Source: Anaeromyces robustus (lineage: Eukaryota; Neocallimastigomycota; Neocallimastigomycetes; Neocallimastigales; Neocallimastigaceae). From it: a stretch of 64,000 nt of DNA. Position numbers and translations under genes: made by a program. This document shows positions 11,148-29,100 of this stretch, piece after piece (position 1 is the first letter of the stretch; every line of letters begins with the position of its first letter). Below the pieces are notes generated by a model. The model had not been told where the DNA came from and searched no databases. It was given only the letters and a program-made list of their open reading frames with translations. The stretch spans positions 60,001 through 124,000 of the forward strand of contig MCFG01000182.1 of the NCBI GenBank assembly GCA_002104895.1. Reading direction: 5' to 3'.

Positions 11148-12251
11148 TTTAATTATTATTATTATTATTATAATTATTAAGAATTATTTTAAAAAAAAAA
11201 AAAAAATTGATGTTAATAATAATAGAAATTTATATATTATACAGTAATAGAATATAACAAAAAAGAAATTATAAATAAACTTTAAGTAAAAATAAAAATA
11301 AAAATAAAAATAAAAATAAAAATAAAAATAAAAATGAAAAAAAAAAAAATTATACTTTATCTAAATAACAATAAATATAAAAAAGTATATTTATGCATAA
11401 TCATTAATTATTAATAATGTAAATAAAATTTTCAAAAATATACCATTTTTCATTTCATGTATTTCATGTCTACAATTATTAATAATTATATATAACATAA
11501 ATAAATATAATAAATAATAAAATAAATATATAACATTAATAATAATAATAAAAAAAAATAAAAATAAAAAAAAAAAAAAAATAAAATAAATCAATAAAAA
11601 ATTAATTAATACTATTAAAACAACAAATCATACTATATATATATTTATAAATGCTTGACTGTATATATAATGATATATAATGATATATTTTAAATAACAT
11701 ATGTTAAATGGAATTTGACGAATTCTTGTATTGTTACATTATATTCATTTTAATAGTTATTGTATTATAAATGAAGTATAATTTATATATATTTATATAT
11801 ATTTATATATATATTTTTTCAAGTTTTTACATTATTTACTATAAAATATTTTATTAATTTAATAAATTATTTTTTCATTAAAAATAAAAAAGTTAAAGTG
11901 ATAAATAAATAATAAAAAAAATAAATATATTATTTTTATTATTAAATAAAATGTTAATTATATTTTAATTCTAAATAATTGATTTTAGAACAAGAAAATA
12001 ATAAAAACTTTATAATTAAAGTAATTTTTTAATTATTTTATAGAATATGAATAATTTTAAAAATCTTAAAAGTCTTAAATTTTAAATTAAATAATTATTA
12101 TAAATATTAATACTTTATGAAATAAAAAAAAATTAAATAATTATAAAGCAAATATATAATATATAAAAGAAGTTATTATTCATTACTTATATAAATTAAT
12201 TAATTAATTAATATCATTCTATATTATATAGTCATGGACATATTAATAAAT

Positions 12252-12291
<40 letters not shown>

Positions 12292-14187
12292 TAAATAAAT
12301 AATATTTAAACTTCCTAATATATATATTCATAGAATAAGAGTTAGGAACAAAAAACTTTTTTTTGATTATTATTAAAAAAAAAATAATAATAAAATTCAC
12401 TATAGATAATTTGAAATAAAATATATTAATATAAATAATTAATTAGTTATACATATCAATAACATTATAAATGAATAATTAAAAAAAAAACTTTTTTGTA
12501 AAGTTTTGTTTTTGTTGGAATAGATTAACTTTTCTTTATTATTTCAATATTATATTTATATTAATTGACATTTTATCTTAATTATTATATTTATATTAAT
12601 TACTTATTTTTATACTATTATTAAACTATTTATTCTTTTATTTTTTTTTATTTCTTTATTATTAAAATTAATGATATAACTTTTTTTTTTTTTTTTCGTA
12701 TTTTTGTATATTTTGTATTTTATATATAAAAAAATAAAGTTAAATTTTAATGAAATTCATGATTAAAATTTAATTAATATAAATATATATTTTATTATTA
12801 TTATTAGTATTATTATTATTTTTCTACTTATTAATTATTAATTGTAATTTATAATTATTAATGAATACCTTTTTTTTTTTTTTTTTAAATTTTAAATTTT
12901 AAAATACTAAAAAAATTAAATTATTTTTATATATAATAATATAATAATATATATTAGATAATATAATAAAGCATATAATACTTATATATATTATCATTAT
13001 TAATATTAATATTTAATTATTTGTTATTTATTATTTCATATTTATTAATATTTATTTATTCAATTATTAATATTAGTTTATTTTATTTTTAAAAAATTTC
13101 AAATTGTATATTAAAATAATTAAATTATTATTTTTATACATTTATTATTTTCAATTAATCATATATATTATAGTATATTTATTATTTATTATTTTATTAT
13201 TCTTTTTAAATAATTAATATGAATAATATTTTTTTTTTAAAAAATATATTTGATATTATATAGAACAAAATAATTTATTCTTTGTTAAAAAAATAATAAT
13301 AAAACGATCTTTATTTTTTTTAACATCAAAAAAAAAAAAAATTTAAAAAAAGAGACTTCATTTTGATTTTTGGATTTTAATTAAAACAAATAAAAAAAAA
13401 AAAAAACTAAAAAAAAAAAGAAAAAAGCAAAAATATTAATAAAAATTAACAAAGAATTAGAAAGTAATAACATTTATTATTTTTTTTTTAAAAAAAGGGG
13501 GTTATGATATTTGGATATTTACAATAATAATAAAAACTTTAAATAATAGATTCAATAATAATTAAAGAAAAAAAAAAGTTTCTTTTCACATATATTAAGT
13601 TATTTATTAAAATAATAATAATAAAAGTCAGAAAAAAAAAGAGTAATTATTATTTATATATATATAATTTTAATTACACAAAAACAAGAACAAGTACTGA
13701 AATCTTCAGATTATATAAAAGGCAATACCATAAATATCATCAAATATATTCAAATAAAATGAAATAATAATAATAATAATAAAAAGATGCTATAGAAATA
13801 TATTAAATAACTATAAAAAATTTTAATTAACACGTAAAATTCACATATTTAACTAAGAATAATTTATCATATTCAAAGAAATTGAAATTTAATAATTTAT
13901 TATTATTTAATACTCTAAAAAAAGAATATTTTTAATATTAATAGAATTAAGAATTTTTTTTATTAATGATATTATTCATTACCTCCTTTTTCTATTTTTT
14001 TTCATTAAATTTATCTTATTTTTTTTATAAAATTCATTATAAAAATTTAAACATCATTTTAACATCAATTATATATATTTAATATTATATACTACTTAAT
14101 TCAAAAAAAAAAAAAAATATGTAGTTTTTTTTTTGTAAATAAATAAATAATTTTTTTTTTTAAAAAAAAAAGAAAAGAAAAGTTAAA
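11148..14187. other. 3-kb AT-rich intergenic stretch
   Basis: I see no gene. It contains homopolymer runs (for example about 39 T at 12248-12286), (AAAATA)n near 11288-11330 and scattered ATT repeats. The frame at 11391-11594 (minus) is Phe/Ile/Tyr repeat translation. The last few hundred bases are presumably the aspartic protease promoter. Confidence 0.55.
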
Positions 14188-16586
<2,399 letters not shown>

Positions 16587-17027
16587 ATCATAAATACATA
16601 ATCATAACATAAATAGCATATATCTTAATTTAACTAATTAAATAAAGAAATAAACAAAATTATAAATATTAATCATACAAGAAAAAAAAAATAAAATAAA
16701 ATTTGAAATAATAAATAATAAAATAATATAAAAATAAAAAAAAAAAAAAAGATTATTTTTTAATTTACAGTATAAAATATCTAAGATAATAATATATATG
16801 TTAACGACAACAAAAATTAAAAATATATTTTTTTTATTCTTATAATTATATATAACAATAAAAACAAAATATTAAATAATTATAATATTAAAAAAAATAA
16901 TCAAGAGACGATAAACATTATAACATTGTATAATATTAACATTTAAAATCTTTTGTTAAATTTTTAATTATTATAATAAAAGTAAATTTTAAAAAACCAA
17001 ATCAAATTAAAACAAACAAACAAACAA

Positions 17028-17058
<31 letters not shown>

Positions 17059-17538
17059 ATAAAAAAAAAAAAAAAAAACTAATAAAAATAAAAATAAAAA
17101 AGAATGAAAGAAAGAAAAAAAGAAAAGAAAAAAAAAAAAAAAAAGAAAAGAAATAAAATATTATTTTTATTAAAAATTATATAAATATTATCTTAATATG
17201 AAATAAATAAAGATTATATTTTATAGTAATTTTTTAACAGATAATAAAAATAATATTATATACAAAAAAATAATTTATCAAAATTAAACAGAAATAAGAA
17301 AATATTAATAATAACATTCATTATATATATGCTATTATTAATGATATAAAAAAAAATTAAACTAACAAGAAAAAAAAATTTTTTTTATTTATTTTATAAA
17401 GTAAATTGAAAAATAATATAACAATAATAATAATTTCGAAATTATAACAATATTTTTAATAATATTAATAATTTTAACATTTATAACTTTTATTTTTTTA
17501 ATATTTAATTAATAATAAATAGTAAATAAATAATAATA

Positions 17539-17569
<31 letters not shown>

Positions 17570-18049
17570 TAAATTATATATAGATTTTTTCTTTTTTTTT
17601 TTTTTTATTTTTTATTAATAGTTTATTTATTTATTTTATTAATAATTTATCTTTATTTAATAGATGTTGAACAATATTTAATCTTTCTTTTTTATTTTTT
17701 TTTTATTTTTATTTTTATTTTTATTTTTAAATGATATTATATTGTTCTAATACATTTTTGTTAATTTTTTATAAATATTATTCATTTTTTTTTAATTATT
17801 CTTATTTTTTTTTTTTTTTATTATATTTTAGTATTTTTTTAAAAAAAGCTTTTTTTTTTTCTCATTTAACTTGAAAATAATATAAAAGAAAAGTATGGTT
17901 AATTATATTAATATAAATATTTTAATAATGGTATAAAGTTGAAAAAGTCAAAACATAATTAAGCATGTTTATAATTAAATTATCAATTAAAATTGTCTTG
18001 TTTATAATTATTAATTATTAATTATTCTTATTATTATTATTATAATCAC

Positions 18050-18081
<32 letters not shown>

Positions 18082-18124
18082 TATTATTTATTATAATTGT
18101 TGATGTTTTATTTTATTTTATATT
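16587..18124. other. Convergent intergenic region
   Basis: This lies between the 3' ends of the aspartic protease (plus) and the dynein-2 heavy chain (minus). It contains A-rich runs near 17020-17150, T-rich runs near 17585-17850 and (ATT)n near 18050-18090. The A-then-T asymmetry fits two convergent 3' UTR/poly(A) regions. No gene is seen. Confidence 0.55.
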
Positions 18125-20118
18125 TTAAAATGATTTTTCTATTAAGAATGCAACACCAGATAATTTCCAATCCTCCATATCTTCTTCATTTTGATCATAT
18201 GGAACATAAAGTCCTCCATTACCTAATTGTATTGTTCTATTAGAAGATACATAAAGTGGTATTTGTAATCTTGATTGTGTTTGTAATGAGAAAAATGATG
18301 AAGTTATTGGTAACCATGATATATAACATATAGGTACTTCATTAATATAAGATTCTCCTAAATACATTGAGGTTAATCGTTTACCATCAAAATTACCTCC
18401 TTGAAGTAAAAGTCCTTTAACTTGAATAATACATGTATTAACTGAATTATTTCCTTTATTTTCCATTGCTATATATTTACTAATTTCATCATTTCTCCAT
18501 GATGATATTAAATGAAGTTCATCTAATGGTTTATTAACTATATTATATATATATATATATATAAATATAGGTATATGTATATACATTTATATATATTTAT
18601 ATTATTATTATTAATATTAATTAATAATAATTAATAAAAAATTTAATATTTATTTATATTATTATTTTAAATAACAAAAATTATAATTTATATTATTATT
18701 ATTATTATTATTATATGAATTATTTAAAAATTTACTTCTATGAGATATATATTGTCTAAATGAATTAAAGAAAGTTTTTTGTCGGAACATATTAGATAAA
18801 TCTATTGGCGAACTTAAAAGTTCATCAATATTTTGAATATCTTTTAATTTGAATAATTCAGATGTTTTTCGTATAATTTCATTAAGATATACTACAGATG
18901 ATTCTGGTCCTTCCCAAATATCATTCCAACTATAAAAATTAATTTTTTTATAAAAATTAAAAATAATATTTATTTTAGTATATATAGTTTAAAATATAAT
19001 ACTAAAATATTATAAAATTATATTAATATTAATATTATATTTATTATTATTAATTTTTTTTTTTTTTACCTTGATGGGATATTGGATTGTGTTAAACTAG
19101 TTCCAATATCAATTAAATCATTTGTTGGAAGTATCATACCTCTAATTAATTTTGATAAATTAATTAAATCTTTATTAATGGTTTTAATTAAATTCATACC
19201 AAAACTATATTCCTGTTTATATTTTATAAAAATTATAGATATTTTATATTATTTAATATTCATATTATAAAATCGATGATTATTCTTAATTTAATGTATT
19301 CTTTTTTTTTGTTTAATAAATATAGATAAAAAAATAGATTTATATATAACTCATACATTATTAAAGAATACAATTAATGGATTGTCTGATGTAATACGGT
19401 TGTATTTTTGATTTATAAAATCTTGTGAAGTTAACTACAATAATTATTTATATAAATATTTATTTATAACAAATTTAAAATTAAATATATTGTTAATATT
19501 TTTTTAATATATTAATAAGTAAATATTATATAATTAATAAAAAAAAATTCTTTTTTTATATTACTTTCTTCCATAATTGCATAATTGGTATTAATTCTTT
19601 TGACCATTTTTCTTTGTTAAATCCTTTTTCTGAATTCTTAGAATGATACTATTGATTAAATAATTAAAATATATTATAATTTATTAATTATTATTTTGAA
19701 TATTTATTTAATTAAGTGTAAATAAATTATTAATTTTTATTTTCTTGAAGTTGACTTACTAGTAATTTTATTTTATTAATAACTTGTTGACTTTGAGTAA
19801 GTTGTAAAATATTATTAATATTAACAGGAAGATTAAATAGACTTGGACTATCGCTTTCAGGTAATGAATTAATAAGTTTCATATAATCGGCATGTAATGT
19901 TGAATTTGGTATGACTAAATTATAATATCAGGAATAAATATAATTATTATGAATTTTTTAAGTAGAATAAAAATAAATATATATTTATATTATTAATAAT
20001 TAATATCTCTGATGTGAATATATAATAAAATTAATTTAGAAAGAATATTAAAAATCATTACCAATATTTTTTGAAAGATATTTAGTTGGTCCCTTATTAT
20101 TAAATGAAAATATTTCTA

Positions 20119-20197
<79 letters not shown>

Positions 20198-23100
20198 ATT
20201 ATTATTAATATTATTAGTATAAGTATCAATATTATAATTAAAACTATTATATATATTAATTCAAATTATAAATATTATATTAATAATATACCATTATTAA
20301 AGAATTTCTTTATATATATATCTAATTTTTCTATATCATTATCATCATCAAGATGACCACCATAAATAGCATTCATAAGTAATCCTCTAAATATTTCCCA
20401 CTGTGGTACTTTATCTGAATTATACATTTTCTATATATATATATAAGTATATTTATTATTTAAGAAAAAATCAATATTTAAAGTAAATATATTATATAAT
20501 TATATATTTATTTATTTATTTTACATCAAGTAACTCAGCACATGAACGTAAATCAGTATTTGAAAATTCATAAAATTTAGCCCAACCTTGTGGTATATAC
20601 ATTCTTCTTTCTTGAACTATAGCATGGAACCATGCTAAAGAGAATAATGATTGTGCACGTATTACAGATCCATTAGCAATATATTCTGGTGACCATCCTT
20701 CATATGTTCTTAATAAATTCTTTTTAACACCTATTATTTTATTTTTATTTTATTTTATTTTATTTATTATTATTATTATTATGATGATGATGAGGTAATG
20801 ATGATGATGAAAATAAAAATAAATTATAATAATAATTAAAAAAATAATTTTTTTTATTTTTGTATTTTATTAATATTTAATACATATATATATATATTAA
20901 ATTTACCTGGTGGTGCTTCAATTGTAATTTTTAGAGAACATTGTAAAATACTTGATGGGAATTTTAAGTGAGCTTCTGATGTTAACCATAAACGGAAATT
21001 CTTATGTGGTTTTAATATACTAATTTCCTTTTCTAATACAGGTAACCAACTAATAACTAAATGAATATTTTGTAAGAATAACCATGATCCTTCTTGTGCA
21101 CAACTTCTTAATCTTGATATTGCTATATCAAATTGACCTTGACCCATCGCCACCTTTTAATTTTAAATTAAAATATTTTAGTTTATAAATATTTATTGTC
21201 ATTTTTTTTTTTTTTTTTAAATTTGATTTATAAATATATATATATATTTATTATATTTATTATATATATTATAATTATATATATATTATAATTATATATA
21301 TATCCATTTTAATTTAATTTAATAAATTACTTGATAGAACATATTTGGTCCCAATATTTTTTTAGAAGCTTCTAAAAGTTCTTGAGATAAATCAGTACCA
21401 GGTGTAATAATAAATAATATTGGTTCTGTTGGTATGGTTTCATTTTCTACTAATTTTGCTATATTTAAAGCAGGTGGATCTAATGATGGTACACCAAGTG
21501 CTCCAGAACAGAATAATGTTACTATTATTTTATTTTATTTAGTTATTATTATTATAAAAATAATTTAACATTTTTAAAATCAATAAAAATTATTTTTTAG
21601 GTTTATAAGTAATGTAATTGTAAAAAAAAAAGAAAAAAAAAGTTATTTATATTCTAATATACAAAAAATATAATAAATAGTAATAATAAAAAAATATTTA
21701 TACATACATGCAACAAGAATTCTATCAGGTCTTAATGTTTGAATAATTAATACTTTTTGCCATGGACTATAATATTATATTTATATATATATATATAGTT
21801 ATAATATAAATTGTTATATATCAATAAAAAGTTTTTTTATGTTGAAAATATATATAAAGTATAAAATATAATCATTTATAATTAGTAAAAAAATAACAAC
21901 TAACGTTAACGCTTTAGAATATTTATCTGGGAAAGCTCTTTCACAACATTGAGTTTTAATCCATGTATCCCATAATTCAATATCACCAAATATATTAGAA
22001 TTAGCAAATACTGGACAAGCACTCTATATATATATAACGTAAATTATAATGAATATTATGAATATATATATATAAATATAAACATTAAATATATATATAT
22101 ATATATATATGTATTTATGTTTTTCTTTATTTACCTGAAGATGCTCAAACTTTGTGATTCTATCTTTAGGAACCCATAATGGTATATTAAAGTCTTTTCC
22201 TTCAATATCTGGTATTAATTGACCTGTAAATAAATCCCATTCATTAGTTTGGAATAATCTTGAATGCATAGATTTTATAATAAATAATGCAAATGATAAT
22301 CTATCTTGTTTAAACATGGAACGACTAACGTAATTAAATACTAATTTTTCTAATGATCGTGTTAAATATTTAATACGTGCTTCTGGTCCAGCATCATTAT
22401 TTCCATTATTTGGTAATTGAAGATTAAGTGATCCTTCAAATATTCTTATGAAATTATTTAAACTAAATTGATACATATTATTAATATTTTTAAGATATCC
22501 AATACAGAAAAAGAATGAACTACCAAAATTGGAGAATAATGAATATTTATTTCTTTCATTATTAATATTCTTTTGAAGTTCATGAGATTCTCTTAATGAA
22601 TTAGTTATTGTAGTACTTTTAGCTTTTGTATCATTTAATAAATCTATTAATGATTTATTTTCTAAAATATTTCCTTCTGATGTTGCTAATTTATTAAGTA
22701 AAAGATCTTCTAATTCTAAAAGTTGAACTTTTTGTTCTTCTTCTTTCTTTAAAAGATTTAATTTTTCAACTTCTAATTTTGGTTTTTCATGTTGTATCGT
22801 AATTCCAAGAAGTTGACTAGTTAATCCAGCTTTTGTAATAGAGAAATTAACTACATTTAAATATCCTGATGTGGATGGTGGAACTTCAAAATTAGATTTC
22901 TTTGTAATTAAATAAAGTTGGAAATTTTCATTAAAATCAATTTGTTTTTCTCCTAATTGTATTATATATCTTGGACCTTGTTTTATTAATTCTCGTTTTA
23001 ATAAGGAATAAAGAATTGGTTCAATTTCTTCAATTTCATGAATAATTAATGTTTTACCAAATCTAACCGCTAGTTCTACAGATCTAACAAAATTTTCATC

Positions 23101-26100
23101 ATTTTGTATAATAACTTCTGGTTTTTTATCCTCAAGATGTTTAATTAACCATGATAAAGCTTGAGATGACGGATCTATAATTAAAGGATAAGTATCACTA
23201 ATTTTAATAATAATAGCATTATCAACAGATAATTCATCATATGGTAATCCTTCAGCTCTCCATAATAATTGTTCCTTATCTGTACTTATAATTTTACGTA
23301 AGTTAAAGTTTGAAACGGAATTACTTTCTGACCATTTTTTAATCATTTGATGACGTATATCTTCAGGATGTTCTCCTAAATAAGTAACAAATGCTGATGA
23401 AATTAATGAATTCTTTGGTAATGTATTAAGTGATTCATTAATTTCTTTAATTTGACTTTCCCAACGTTTACCTTCTCCTTCTAATTTACCAAGTAATAAC
23501 TGTGCTGAACTAATAACTTCTTTAGATTTTTCAAGATTAACTCTTAGTACTTCAGCTTCTCCTGTTTTCACACCAAAATCTTCACGTAAAGATTTAACTC
23601 TATTATCTACTTGAATAACATCATCTTTTAATTTTTGTATTCTAGCTCTAGCATCTGTTAAATTTTTAGTCGCTTGAGCTAAACTTTCACGAAGTGGTTC
23701 AATTTTTTCAATGACAATAGAATATTCAATATTTGCTTTAACCCATACCGCTAATGGTGCTGCAGCAACAAATGATCTTTTAACATTTGCTTCTTTAAAT
23801 GAATCAGGTTTTTGATTTATTAATTCTTGAACAGAATTTCTTATTTGATGTGTAATATTTGAAGCATCAAAATTAATAATTTCTTCTTTAATAGTTCTTT
23901 TACCTAAGAAAGATTTCATACTTGTCCATGACATATCATAAATACCCATAAGTCGAAGTACACCTTCCAATACATCTCTAATTACTGGTGGTGGAGCTCT
24001 CAATGATCGAATTTCTGTAAGGTTTTCTGCTTTAATTGCTCCTACAGATTCTTTTGCTTTTTCTAATAATGGTCCTACCTCTTTTAATTCTTCTTCTACT
24101 GTTTTTTTCTTTGCTTGTATTTTTTCTTCTTCCATATTCAATTCTACACTTAATTGTTCCATTTCTTTCTTTTTATTAGAAGCTTGTAACATACTTTCTG
24201 TAATTTGTTTTAATGCATGATCGGTTTCTTTTTGTTTTTCAGCTAATAATATACCTTGTTTTGTTGCATCTTGTGATAACGTATCAACATATTTAGAAGC
24301 TTCAGTTAATTTATCAACACCACCTTGTAAATATTTCTTTCTTTCCTCAAATATTTCTTTATTTTGTTTATATATTTTATTATAACATTCTAAGAATCTC
24401 AGGAAATGTTTTGGTGATGCACCATATTTCAAACAATCATCATGTATATCCATAATTTGTTTTATAACTTTATCACTAGTTTTTGGATCAGATAATAAGT
24501 CTGGAATTAATTGATATTTAGATAATATTTTCATACTTTCTTGGGTATACGAATCAATCCATATAAGTCTACATTGTGAATAGAATGCAGGATTTGCTTC
24601 ACAAATACTTGTGAAATCTTGAGATGAACAATCTAAAATTAATACAATATGAAGATTTCGATGAACTCTACTGATGAAGAAATCATTAATACTACCTTTG
24701 AATCCTGTTTCTGAATATAAATCTTTAATTTCATTGAAAAGTGTTTCTAATTCTTCTTTATTATACATACCTGGAATTTCCCCTGAACTTAATAAACTAT
24801 TTATACTTTCAATGAAAAGAGGATTAATTAATTGTTGGTCTTCAATAGCTAATATAGTATTCTCTCCATTAATACCAGCTTCATATATAGCTTGTTTAAT
24901 ATCTGTATAGAAAGATTTTAATTGATAATTTCTACCAATTTTTAGGGTATAAATATTAATATGTAGCATATAAGCTACTAAACATATACTATCCCATCTT
25001 TTCATACCAGTTCTACCAGCTAGAAGTAATGAACCTCCCTCTTGAAGTAAAATATTTTCGAATTTAGCTAATTGATATAACATATCTGAATAAAGACAGA
25101 GATCTAATGTTCTATATTCATTTTCATAAGATAATAATTTTTCCGATACCATTTGTTTATATGTATCTAAGGTTACACGTTTTAGTATTTTAAATTTATC
25201 TGCTTCTTCTTCTTCCCCTTTAATATACACGTAAACAATATTACTTATATTTAAGGAATAATTCCACTCATTTTTAATTGTTGAAAAAACAACATTATTA
25301 AATACATTTTTAGCTTCATCACCAACTAATCTATCCAAGAAGAGTCTTTGAGCTTCATATACAATTACATCTAATAATTGATTTTGAGCTTCATTTTCTT
25401 TAAATTCATATCGATATAAACTTGTTATCCATCTTGATAAATCTCTTGGATTAAATTTATAATGCATATATTGACTTGTGGTAAATTTTTTACAAAGTTG
25501 TTCATAAATAATTAACATAGTCTTAGATAAATTTTGAATTTGTTTATTACTATTCCAAGATGGATTATTAATTAAACATTCTTGAACAATTGGTTGTAAA
25601 AGAGAACTATAGACTTGTTGAAGTTCATTTATACTTGTCGGCCATATATAACATTGATGAACTATAGATGTTAATCTGGTAGATAATTCATATCTTCCAA
25701 TGGAAGTTGATGGATTCATAGATGCTACAATCTGAATATTTTCAATTCTTACCCAATCTAAACTTTTATTATAAAATCCTTGATAAGTAATTAATTGTTG
25801 AAGGAATGAAATTAATTCTACTGTATTGTATTTATCGGGTTTTGGTAAATTAATATCTTTAAGATAAAGAATCAATCTTTCACAATCTTTTGGTTTTAAA
25901 GCTCTTCCTTGATTAGTACTAAGAGATAAACAATATTGATTTAATTGACGTATAATATGTACAGCTTTAGTTTGAGAATTACAATGAATAGTGACAACAT
26001 TTACAGAATGAAGCTTACTAAAACAAGATCTTAATATCATTTGTTTACCTGCACCTTCAGGACCAACAAAAATAAATGGTTCTTGATTTTTAAGCCAAGG

Positions 26101-29100
26101 CATAATAATATCAATAGTTCTTTGGACACTTACTGTTTCGATTATTGGTAAACTATTGTAATCACGAATTGAAGCGGTATCATGATTGAAATAATTATTA
26201 AGTTTATAACATTGAATCATATTAGATTTATGATCAACATAATAATTTAATATATTACTTGTATCAGGTATTTGAATACCAGATAATTTAATTAAATTTA
26301 ATGCAAATTCTTGGCGTGGATTTTGATAAAGATTACTTCCAAAACCTCGTATTAATCCAAATATGAATTTATTTAATGAATTTGCATCAGACAAATGTGA
26401 TAATCCATTAAATACATTTCCTATTTTTGTTGTTTTTACAACATTAGAATCTGGATTTCTTGTAACCCAATCCAATGCTTTATAGAAGAAATTATCAATA
26501 AGTGGAGTTAAGACTTCAACTATTTTTTTATTTTGTTTTTCAAGCCAAGCTTTCACTAAAAGTTTAATATCAATATTTTCATCTGACATATAAATCATAC
26601 CCATTCTACTAACTGTAGCAGGTGAAGCATAGGTTAAATCATGAGTTTCAAAGATAAAGTTGACATTAGAGGTAAATTGAATTCTTTCACCATTTGGTAT
26701 TGTTAAAAGGTGATTATCATCAAGAACAGAATTTAATGATTCAATCCATTCTGGATCAATATCACCATCGCAAATAATCCATGATTGGTAATCTTTTGGT
26801 TCTTTAATAGCTTGATGAGCTGCCATGGTTAAAATACCATCTGTCCATTCTCTTGTATCAATATCCATATAACCAAGTAAGAAATTTCTATCTATAGATT
26901 TTGGATTTAATATATGCATTTTTAAATTTCTTCCTAATTTTTTTAATGCATGACTTAATACTTTACAAATAGTGGTTTTTCCTGATCCTGAAGGACCAAC
27001 AATAACTACACCCATTCTATTATTTAAAGCTTCATAGAATTGGAATATTTTTTCAACTTGGGATTCCATATATACCAATTTAAGATCTTCATAAGATTCT
27101 TTTATTGCTTGATTTAATTCATCGTACGAAATTACTTCATATTGAATATTAGGGAAAACATCATTAACTAAATTATTGAAATAATAACTATCAGAATAGG
27201 TTAATTTAGATAAAGTATTAACTCTAAAAGCTTTAACTAAAATATTAGCTTCTCTATCAGGTGTATAATTTGGCATTTTCTTTTCATCATGCAATAATTG
27301 ACCAGCCAGTTGAAGTACAGCCTTTATAGATCTTAAACCCCAATCATAATGTTGTTGATTTGATAATAATTCTTTACATAATTGGAATATAGAAATTATT
27401 TTTCTACCAAGAATTTTAGCATTAGTAAATCCTTCAGAATATAATATTACTTCACTAATTAATTCGTTATCTGGTTTTGTCATAGCTATAGATCTGAATA
27501 ATTGCTTTAAATTATCTGGAAGTTTTTGTCTTCCACCATATCCTTTACCCGCAGGATTTAATGTTACAAAAATAGCACAATTTAAATCTAAATTAACATA
27601 TTTATCTAATAAAGTAACATTAACATTTCTTTCCTTTAATGCACTTTGAATAATTTGAATTTGTTGTGAAACAGCTGATAATACAGCTTCATCTAAACGA
27701 TTAAACTCATCAAAACAACCCCATGCACCACATTTCATAATACCAATAAATATTCTACCTATACTCTTATAATCTAATCCTTCATCACAATTAAATACCA
27801 AAACTTGTCTTCCAAATAAATTACCTAAGGCTTTTACTGATTCAGTTTTACCCGTACCAGCTGGACCATAAGGATTACCACCAAAACCTGAATCCATAGC
27901 TTGAGTTAAGGTTAAATAACATTTATCAGTTAATGGAGTATGAACAAGTTTAGTAATATTACCTTGATATTCATAGGTATAATTAAATTCTGCATTATTC
28001 ATCTTTATTATACATTTTTTATTTTTATCTAAATAATATCTTAATTGTTTTTTCCATATCCATTCATTAATATTTTTAATTTCATGTTTTTGTAATAGAG
28101 ATATAATATCGATATTATGAATAGTATCTAAAATTAGAGCTTTCAATTTAAATGATAATACTGATCTTTCAATAGGATCTTCAATAGTAGAATAATCAAA
28201 TTTAGTATATTGTTCTAATTTCTTTTTAAATTTGTCATTTAATTCACCTAAAGTACCTTTCTTAATAGCATCTTCACAATCTGATGTAAAATGTAATGCC
28301 TCAGAAAGACATAAAATTTGTTGAGGATGTTTAAATATATCAAAAACATTTAAACATTCAATAAGTAATTGACTTAAAGTATTTTTCATTTCATCAGAAA
28401 AATCTTGTAACCATTTTTCTATATCATCTGTAATTTTTACGGGATTATTCAGATAAACTACTTCTCCTTTTAAACTTTTCATAGCAATAATTGCAGTTGT
28501 ATCTTCATTAAATAATACATTATAAACACCTGCAAATAATTTCTTTAAATGAGATTCAATAACTCTTGGATTTTTAGATTGACCAATAATTTCAAGTAAA
28601 TCTTCATCACCAATGAAATAGAATCTTGCAAATTTGGAACGTTTTTCTTCCAAAAAATCATTTAATGCCTTTTGACATCTTTCTAATTGATCATTTGCTT
28701 TATTTAATATTTCTTTAATATTAGTATAGGATAATATAGAAAGTACACATTTATTTTGTTCAATATAATTCATAATTTCATTAAATTCAGAATTAATATT
28801 ATCAAATCTTGATTGTTCATTTGGTAAAACTCTACGTCTAAAAATAGGTTCTAGATATACCCAACGACGTTGAACAATATTTAAAACATGTAAAATTTCG
28901 TCAAGATCAACAAATCTTGTTTCCCAAATTGAACATCTTTCAGAAAATCTACCATAAAATGGTGAATCTTTTAAAGACTGTAAAAGAGATTGATTATCAC
29001 CAATTTGAGTTAAAGTTTCTTTCCATTCTTTGATTAACATTACGGTTTTTTTAGTCATTTCATTTGAATCACCAAATTCATTATTTTCATATTCAATTTC

